A stretch of DNA of 5,367 nt from Halothiobacillaceae bacterium. GTDB lineage: Bacteria; Pseudomonadota; Gammaproteobacteria; Halothiobacillales; Halothiobacillaceae. The position numbers and the translations under genes are program-made. Positions 1 to 3,814 of the stretch are shown piece after piece. The DNA lies in NCBI GenBank assembly GCA_011380105.1, contig DRZW01000185.1:1-5367 (forward strand), written 5' to 3'. Numbering within the stretch: the stretch's first letter is position 1; each line of letters opens with the position of its first letter. The notes below the pieces were generated by a model. That model was not told the origin of the DNA. It worked only from the letters and a program-made list of their open reading frames with translations, and did not search any database.

Positions 1-747
1 AAGCTAATGAATTACGCGAAAACCCGCAATATTCCGGTCGATTTTTCTGCAGCGGGTAAAAAATCACCGTATTCCATGGATGCTAATCTACTGCACATCT
101 CTTATGAAGGCGGCGTGCTGGAAGACCCCTGGTGTGAACCAGAAGAAGATATGTGGCGCTGGTCGGTTTCCCCGGAGAGGGCGCCTGATCAATCCACCGA
201 AATCACCATTGGTTTTGAGAATGGTGACCCGATCAGCATTAACGGTGAGCACTTAAGTCCGGCCACGCTATTAGCCAAGCTCAATGAGCTCGGTGGCGCG
301 AACGGCATTGGCCGGCTCGATATGGTCGAAAACCGCTATGTGGGCATGAAATCTCGCGGATGCTATGAGACCCCAGGCGGCACAATTTTGCTCAAAGCGC
401 GTCGCGCACTAGAATCCATTACTCTAGACCGCGGTGAAGCACATCTGAAAGATGAGCTGATGCCTAGGTATGCCGAACTGGTGTATAACGGTTACTGGTT
501 TTCACCTGAGCGCGAAATGTTGCAGCAAGCAATTGATGCGACACAGAAAAATGTATGCGGTAATGTTCGTCTGCGTCTTTATAAGGGCAATGTTATCGTG
601 GCAGGTCGCCAGTCTGAAAAAAGCTTGTTTGATCCAGCCATCGCCACCTTCGAAGACGATGATGGGGCTTATGATCAACGTGATGCTGAAGGCTTTATTA
701 AGCTCAATGCCTTGCGTTTGCGAATTGCAAAAAGGCTAGGCCGCTAA
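1..747 (+). CDS. argG: Argininosuccinate synthase, C-terminal part (5' end outside window)
   Basis: Joins citrulline and aspartate, using ATP (released as AMP and PPi), to make argininosuccinate in the cytoplasm; this is the penultimate step of arginine synthesis. The reading frame is open from base 1 and gives 248 residues before TAA. The bacterial family of about 400 residues therefore lacks roughly its first 150 here, including the N-terminal ATP-binding PP-loop. Visible family blocks, numbered from the window edge, are [12 protein letters not shown] (about 21-32), [17 protein letters not shown] (about 42-58), [18 protein letters not shown] (about 98-115) with [12 protein letters not shown] after it, [18 protein letters not shown] (about 149-166) and the C-terminal [14 protein letters not shown] block (here [10 protein letters not shown]). 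These match the short (type I) ASS class rather than the longer E. coli-type enzyme. The ATG at position 7 is internal and not the true start. The gene converges on prs and is followed by a strong terminator. Identification is near certain. Confidence 0.96.
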   Translation, partial: KLMNYAKTRNIPVDFSAAGKKSPYSMDANLLHISYEGGVLEDPWCEPEEDMWRWSVSPERAPDQSTEITIGFENGDPISINGEHLSPATLLAKLNELGGANGIGRLDMVENRYVGMKSRGCYETPGGTILLKARRALESITLDRGEAHLKDELMPRYAELVYNGYWFSPEREMLQQAIDATQKNVCGNVRLRLYKGNVIVAGRQSEKSLFDPAIATFEDDDGAYDQRDAEGFIKLNALRLRIAKRLGR

Positions 748-775
748 GCCAGCCAAAGCCTTGGCTGGATTTAGC
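743..775 (+). other. Hairpin overlapping the argG stop codon
   Basis: CCAGCCAA (749-756) pairs perfectly with TTGGCTGG (761-768) across an AGCC loop. The outer bases GCTAA (743-747, containing the argG stop) pair with TTAGC (771-775), giving about 13 bp with a small internal mismatch. There is no real T-run after it (ATTTAGCCATTTTG), so it is a weak terminator at best. It may instead protect the argG mRNA 3' end or act together with the stronger terminator just downstream. Confidence 0.6.
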
Positions 776-782
776 CATTTTG

Positions 783-817
783 AAACCCGTGGACTCACTC
801 TCCACGGGTTTTTGTTT
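783..817 (+). terminator. Rho-independent terminator of argG
   Basis: The 11-bp perfect stem AAACCCGTGGA (783-793) / TCCACGGGTTT (801-811) has a 7-nt loop (CTCACTC). The run TTTTTGTTT (809-817) follows. It lies 36 bp after the argG stop and is oriented to end the plus-strand transcript. Confidence 0.88.
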
Positions 818-840
818 GCCCAGCGACGCGGCAAACAAAA
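810..840. repeat. Inverted repeat joining the two convergent terminators
   Basis: TTTTGTTTGCC (810-820) and GGCAAACAAAA (830-840) are perfect reverse complements, 11 bp, around a 9-nt centre (CAGCGACGC). The left arm contains the T-tract of the argG terminator. The right arm, read on the minus strand, contains the T-tract of the prs terminator. The element is therefore not an independent terminator but gives the intergenic region a two-fold symmetry. Confidence 0.75.
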
Positions 841-862
841 AAACCGGCTTTAAGCCGGGTTT
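835..862 (-). terminator. Rho-independent terminator of prs
   Basis: Read on the minus strand, CCGGCT / AGCCGG (within 844-858, tight TAA loop) is followed by seven T residues and then GTTT (complement of 843-833). Flanking AAA/TTT pairs can extend the stem past one bulged C. It begins about 30 nt after the prs stop codon. A GC-rich stem plus a T-run makes it a standard intrinsic terminator. Confidence 0.87.
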
Positions 863-888
863 GCTTTAGTGTGAGGCCAACGGGTGTG

Positions 889-1848
889 TTAATCACTATA
901 CAGTGAGCTTACCGACTCATCAGTATGCACCCGACGAATGGTTTCAGCGAGCATTCCGGCGACCGATAAAACGCGAATCCGGTCACAATCAATCGCCGCT
1001 TGCTTTAATGGCACGGTATCGGTAACAACTAATTCGTCTAGGGAGGAGGCGTTAATATTATCGATTGCTGCGCCGGAAAGAATCGGGTGGGTGGCATAAG
1101 CCACCACTTTGCGGGCACCGTGTTTTTTTAGCGCATTCGCGGCTTTGCATAGGGTACCGGCAGTGTCGACCATGTCATCGACCAAAACACAGGTTTTACC
1201 CTTAACCTCACCGATGATATGCATCACCTGAGATTCATTAGCACGTGGCCGGCGCTTATCGATGATTGCGAGGTCGGCATCATCCAGACGTTTGGCAACG
1301 GCACGTGCACGGACCACACCGCCAACATCGGGGGAAACCACAATCAGATCATCGTATTTTTGCCGCCAGATGTCCCCAAGCAGAATAGGGGAGGCGTAGA
1401 CGTTATCAACCGGGATATCAAAAAATCCCTGAATTTGATCAGCGTGTAAATCAACCGTCAAGATGCGATCCACTCCACCGCTTTGCAGCATATTGGCGAC
1501 AACTTTTGCGCTAATGGGAACGCGGGCGGATCGCACACGGCGATCTTGACGAGAATAACCGAAGTAGGGCACCACGGCTGTGATCCGATAGGCTGAGGCG
1601 CGACGAAGTGCGTCGGTCATCAGCATCAATTCCATGATGTGATCGTTAGTCGGATCGGAGGTTGGCTGAATGACGAAAATGTCACGCCCACGAACATTTT
1701 CCAGAATCTCAACGGCGGATTCACCGTCGGAGAAATGGGAGACCGATGCTTGACCTAATTCGCTATCGAGGCTTTCAGCAACACGCTCAGCCAGTGGCCG
1801 ATTGGCATTGCCTGAAAAAACCATCAAGGATCGTGACAAAGACATCAT
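889..1848 (-). CDS. prs: Ribose-phosphate pyrophosphokinase (PRPP synthetase)
   Basis: Transfers pyrophosphate from ATP to ribose 5-phosphate to make PRPP, the precursor for purines, pyrimidines, NAD, histidine and tryptophan; cytoplasmic. The 319 residues compare with 315 in E. coli, so it is full length. Motifs: FSDGE (39-43, adenine-contact region), [11 protein letters not shown] (51-61), the catalytic flexible-loop region [10 protein letters not shown] (95-104), the family signature around [16 protein letters not shown] (133-148) with metal-binding His135, IDKRRPRAN (196-204) and the PRPP-binding loop [12 protein letters not shown] (221-232). It lies 13 nt behind tRNA-Gln and is probably co-transcribed with it, ending at its own terminator. 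The start is uncertain: ATG codons at 1848 and 1845 touch the only Shine-Dalgarno-like bases (GGCAGGA), whereas TTG at 1839 sits 8 nt after AGGA and would give 316 residues; ATG at 1824 gives the shortest form. Function is certain; the N-terminus is not. Confidence 0.97.
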   Translation of the reverse strand: MMSLSRSLMVFSGNANRPLAERVAESLDSELGQASVSHFSDGESAVEILENVRGRDIFVIQPTSDPTNDHIMELMLMTDALRRASAYRITAVVPYFGYSRQDRRVRSARVPISAKVVANMLQSGGVDRILTVDLHADQIQGFFDIPVDNVYASPILLGDIWRQKYDDLIVVSPDVGGVVRARAVAKRLDDADLAIIDKRRPRANESQVMHIIGEVKGKTCVLVDDMVDTAGTLCKAANALKKHGARKVVAYATHPILSGAAIDNINASSLDELVVTDTVPLKQAAIDCDRIRVLSVAGMLAETIRRVHTDESVSSLYSD

Positions 1849-1861
1849 CCTGCCGATAATG
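1837..1861 (-). promoter_or_regulatory. Translation-start region of prs directly behind the tRNA
   Basis: Only 13 nt (CATTATCGGCAGG on the minus strand) separate the encoded CCA end of tRNA-Gln from the first ATG of prs. The one Shine-Dalgarno-like stretch, GGCAGGA, abuts or overlaps the tandem ATGATG. Its spacing suits the in-frame TTG at 1837-1839 (8 nt from AGGA) better than either ATG. After 3' processing of the tRNA, the prs message would keep almost no leader. Confidence 0.55.
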
Positions 1862-1938
1862 TGGCTGGGCCGGAAGGATTCGAACCTTCGAATGCCGGAA
1901 TCAAAATCCGGTGCCTTAACCAGCTTGGCTACGGCCCA
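1862..1938 (-). tRNA. tRNA-Gln (anticodon UUG), CCA end encoded
   Basis: Read on the minus strand this is a complete 77-nt cloverleaf. The acceptor stem TGGGCCG / CGGCCCA has 7 perfect pairs. The D arm is GCC...GGC with GG in its loop, the anticodon stem CCGGA / TCCGG encloses the loop TTTTGAT, and the T stem GAAGG / CCTTC encloses TTCGAAT. Discriminator G and an encoded CCA follow. The anticodon TTG occupies 1902-1904 and reads CAA (and CAG by wobble) as glutamine. The weak U1-A72 first pair and G73 are known glutaminyl-tRNA synthetase identity elements in E. coli, which supports the assignment. It sits between ispE and prs as in Pseudomonas, and shares a transcript with prs by inference. 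Confidence 0.97.
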
Positions 1939-1955
1939 ATCGAAATGTGGGCAGT

Positions 1956-1984
1956 ACTATAACTATTGATTCGGGGTTTGCCAA
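1956..1984 (-). promoter_or_regulatory. Sigma70-type promoter of tRNA-Gln (and probably prs)
   Basis: On the minus strand a -35 box TTGGCA (1979-1984, 5/6 to TTGACA) and a -10 box TATAGT (1956-1961, 5/6 to TATAAT) are separated by exactly 17 bp. The start point is predicted near 1946-1949, about 10 nt before the tRNA 5' end. The bases after the -10 box (ACTGCCC) are GC-rich, like the discriminators of stable-RNA promoters under ppGpp/DksA stringent control; that regulation is inferred. Confidence 0.82.
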
Positions 1985-1985
1985 G

Positions 1986-2009
1986 GGGTTTTTGCAAATT
2001 TTTTTAAGA
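1986..2009 (-). promoter_or_regulatory. UP-element-like A/T tract upstream of the tRNA-Gln promoter
   Basis: Directly upstream of the -35 box the minus strand reads CTTAAAAAAATTTGCAAAAA, phased A- and T-tracts in the -40 to -60 region where the RNA polymerase alpha C-terminal domain binds in strong stable-RNA promoters. It is assigned from position and composition only. Confidence 0.55.
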
Positions 2010-2045
2010 TAATCGAAGATCAATTTGCTTTTGCTTTTTAATCAA

Positions 2046-2072
2046 GCAGATAAAAACTTCCTTTTTATCTGC
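2046..2072 (-). other. AT-rich hairpin overlapping the ispE stop codon
   Basis: GCAGATAAAAA (2046-2056) and TTTTTATCTGC (2062-2072) form an 11-bp perfect inverted repeat with a 5-nt loop, overlapping the ispE stop codon at 2065-2067. On the minus strand it is followed by TTGATTAAAAAG, not a clean T-run, and its stem is A/T-rich, so termination would be weak. It could stabilise the ispE mRNA end or allow partial read-through into tRNA-Gln. Confidence 0.55.
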
Positions 2073-2952
2073 CAAACGCAATGATTGCGCCAACCCCTCT
2101 GGCCACCAAACAGCGCTCCACGCCGTAGGCTTCTTTAAGCAGTTTTTCCCCCCATTTTTCGGCCTGCGCTTTGCTAGGTGCTGGGCTAAATAGACAACCA
2201 CCGGTGCCGGTAAGTCGGGCAAAACCACTTTCCTCCTCAAGCCGAGAGGCAATCTCAGCGAGGATGGGATAACGCTGAAAAACCACCGGCTGGAAGTCAT
2301 TCCAACCCAATTGCTGCCAATCGTTAATTAAGGACGCATTTGGCATTTTACGGGTATTGCGAGACAGCTCAGGTGCTGAAAACAGCGCGGCAGTGGCAAC
2401 CGATTGGTTGGGCACGACCACAAGATAATAACGCTCAGGCAACGGGCAGGGCTGGATAATCTCACCCACCCCTTCAACCATGGCTGAACGGCCCTCAATA
2501 AAAAAGGGCACATCCGCACCCAGTGATAATCCCAGTTCTTTGAGCTTTGCTAAGGGTAAATCCAGCGACCAATATTGATTTAATGCACGCAATACACTTG
2601 CTGCGACCGCAGAACCACCACCCATGCCTCCACCGATGGGCGCGTTTTTTTCCAGCTCAATTCGCACGCCCGCCAACGGTTGGCTACTTTGGGATTGCAG
2701 GGCACAGGCTGCCTTGTAAACCAGATCCGATTTTAGCGGTGGTATTTGAAAATCTGTCTGCTCGCCCGGTTGCCATTCTACTTCAATGCAACCATCGGTC
2801 TTATCAAGCGGGATAAGCCGGATTCGATCACCATAATCCAACAACTGAAACAGGCTTTGTAATTCATGATAACCATCGGCGCGTCGATGATTAATATGCA
2901 GGCACAGATTTAGCTTGGAGCCAGCAGATAGCCATTGATTAGCGATGTTCAT
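2065..2952 (-). CDS. ispE: 4-diphosphocytidyl-2-C-methyl-D-erythritol kinase
   Basis: Phosphorylates CDP-methylerythritol with ATP in the MEP pathway, which supplies IPP and DMAPP for quinones and the undecaprenyl lipid carrier; cytoplasmic. The 295 residues compare with 283 in E. coli. GHMP-kinase features: N-terminal SKLNLCLHINHRRADGYHELQ (12-32) with catalytic Lys13, the glycine-rich ATP loop PIGGGMGGGSAVAAS (105-119), LGADVPFF (144-151) with catalytic Asp147, and the C-terminal RLTGTGGCLF (246-255). The loop is unusual: homologues I recall read GGGSSNAA or GGGSSDAA, while here Ala115-Val116 replace the second Ser and the Asn/Asp. The start at 2952 is the only good one, because an in-frame stop lies just upstream; its ribosome site is weak (AAAGG, about 15 nt away). 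It follows lolB after 157 bp and precedes tRNA-Gln, as in Pseudomonas. Confidence 0.96.
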   Translation of the reverse strand: MNIANQWLSAGSKLNLCLHINHRRADGYHELQSLFQLLDYGDRIRLIPLDKTDGCIEVEWQPGEQTDFQIPPLKSDLVYKAACALQSQSSQPLAGVRIELEKNAPIGGGMGGGSAVAASVLRALNQYWSLDLPLAKLKELGLSLGADVPFFIEGRSAMVEGVGEIIQPCPLPERYYLVVVPNQSVATAALFSAPELSRNTRKMPNASLINDWQQLGWNDFQPVVFQRYPILAEIASRLEEESGFARLTGTGGCLFSPAPSKAQAEKWGEKLLKEAYGVERCLVARGVGAIIAFGR

Positions 2953-2962
2953 TGGGATAGAA

Positions 2963-3104
2963 AGGCACCTTTATAAACTGTCGTGTGCGCTCGAGTGCAT
3001 GGCGCACAGCGCGCAGCAACAGAGACATAGCATGGAGCTAGGCGAGGGATCGAGCAGCACCCAACGAAGCAATCGGGTTGTGTAACAGTTTTTCCGAGGT
3101 GCCT
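2963..3104. repeat. MITE-like element with imperfect terminal inverted repeats
   Basis: The ends of a 142-bp block in the lolB-ispE gap are related by inversion. The left end reads AGGCACCT-TTAT-AAACTGT (2963-2981). The right end, read inward on the opposite strand, is AGGCACCT-CGGAA-AAACTGT (3104-3085). The outer 8 and inner 7 bases are identical. Inside are smaller dyads: TGTGCGC (2984-2990) / GCGCACA (3002-3008) and GCTCGA (2989-2994) / TCGAGC (3050-3055). No convincing coding frame or target-site duplication is seen. It may be a non-autonomous mobile repeat, or a folded intercistronic mRNA structure. Confidence 0.5.
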
Positions 3105-3109
3105 AGCCA

Positions 3110-3814
3110 TTACAAGGCAGGTTGCTTTAAGCACTGGATCTGCCAGTTATCTATCAAAATGCGTAGGCGAAGATCATCGCGGCTGACCTCAATCAATCCG
3201 GGTAAAGATAGGCCATTATGGGTCTGGTAACGGTCATAGCGAATCTGCCAGCCATCTGCATACTGTTGAACAATCAATCCCGCATTATTGATCTGAATCT
3301 GCTCGCGTTCAGCAGATGGGTCGGCCTGGCCAATGAGCCAAACGGGCAGCGCAGCGATAGGAACAGGCCAACCGGTATTTTCTTCTATCCAGCGCTCAGG
3401 AGTAGTGCTGATTCGCATATGATTTAGCTTATATCCAATTGCCATATATTCCGGGGTGCCGGCTAGATACATCTGTCCCTGACCGAATGGACCGGATAAA
3501 TCAACCTCGGAATAGTCCAAACTTTGCTCCCAACGCAAGGCAAAAGACCCGCCTTGTGTGCTATCACGCACCGCACCGCGCGCAGCAACAGCCCAGTGGG
3601 TTAGCTGCTCTAGCGCCTGTTGATGGGCTTTAAATTGCGCCATCTGTTCCGGGGTATATTCCTGCGGTGGGCGGTCTAGGCTGGGGGCAGGGATGTGGCT
3701 GCAACCACTTAAAAACAATAGTCCGGCCAGCAGTCCGGCAGTCCCCTGAGTGCAGGCTTTTTTACCAGCCCCTGTGCTCAAACTCGTGCTTGTTTGTTGT
3801 GTGCCAATGGGCAT
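3110..3814 (-). CDS. lolB: Outer-membrane lipoprotein LolB
   Basis: Anchored in the inner leaflet of the outer membrane, LolB accepts lipoproteins from the periplasmic carrier LolA and inserts them. The 234 residues compare with 207 in E. coli; most of the extra length is N-terminal. The signal peptide has Lys18-Lys19, a hydrophobic stretch (about 25-36) and the lipobox LSGC with Cys38 to be lipidated. Ser39 at the +2 position (not Asp) fits release to the outer membrane. Family blocks: an N-terminal helix with HQQALEQLTHWAVAARG (64-80), TGWPVPIAALPVWLIG (147-162, compare TGMPIPLNSLRQWILG in E. coli), YDRY (193-196) and the C-terminal LRLRILIDNW (215-224). At the protruding hydrophobic loop, where E. 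coli has NPLG, this protein has GPFG with Phe110. Its ATG overlaps the upstream TPR gene stop by one base (TAATG), suggesting translational coupling; ACAGG lies about 9 nt upstream. The 16 residues before the lysines are long for a signal n-region, but no better start is visible. Confidence 0.92.
   Translation of the reverse strand: MPIGTQQTSTSLSTGAGKKACTQGTAGLLAGLLFLSGCSHIPAPSLDRPPQEYTPEQMAQFKAHQQALEQLTHWAVAARGAVRDSTQGGSFALRWEQSLDYSEVDLSGPFGQGQMYLAGTPEYMAIGYKLNHMRISTTPERWIEENTGWPVPIAALPVWLIGQADPSAEREQIQINNAGLIVQQYADGWQIRYDRYQTHNGLSLPGLIEVSRDDLRLRILIDNWQIQCLKQPAL

Noticed and set aside
7..9. ATG as start codon of argG
   Set aside because: It is internal; the frame is open from base 1 and the family needs about 150 more N-terminal residues.
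470..739. Plus-strand open frame of 89 codons inside argG
   Set aside because: It lies wholly within argG in another frame, with no recognisable motif.
1219..1449. Plus-strand open frame antisense to prs
   Set aside because: It covers conserved prs coding sequence on the opposite strand and resembles no family I know.
1862..1938. tRNA 3' end as a phage or island attachment site
   Set aside because: No integrase gene and no repeated copy of the tRNA 3' end are present in the window, and prs follows directly as in Pseudomonas.
1939..2064. Riboswitch or small RNA between ispE and tRNA-Gln
   Set aside because: The gap is explained by a stop-codon hairpin, an A/T tract and the tRNA promoter; no further structured motif was recognised.
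2004..2300. Minus-strand open frame running from ispE into the ispE-tRNA gap
   Set aside because: Most of it is an alternative frame of ispE, and the rest runs across the hairpin, ending near the promoter's A/T tract; no ribosome site or motif is seen.
2975..3000. Possible sigma70 promoter for ispE using TATAAA near 2968-2974
   Set aside because: A TATAAA-like -10 exists on the minus strand, but nothing resembling TTGACA lies 16-18 bp upstream.
2949..3134. 61-codon minus-strand open frame across the lolB-ispE gap
   Set aside because: It starts inside lolB, spans the inverted-repeat element and overlaps the ispE start; its Cys-rich, low-information translation does not look like a protein.
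3439..3633. Plus-strand open frames antisense to lolB and the TPR gene (also 3218-3427 and 3667-3933)
   Set aside because: They mirror well-supported minus-strand genes and have no motifs or ribosome sites.
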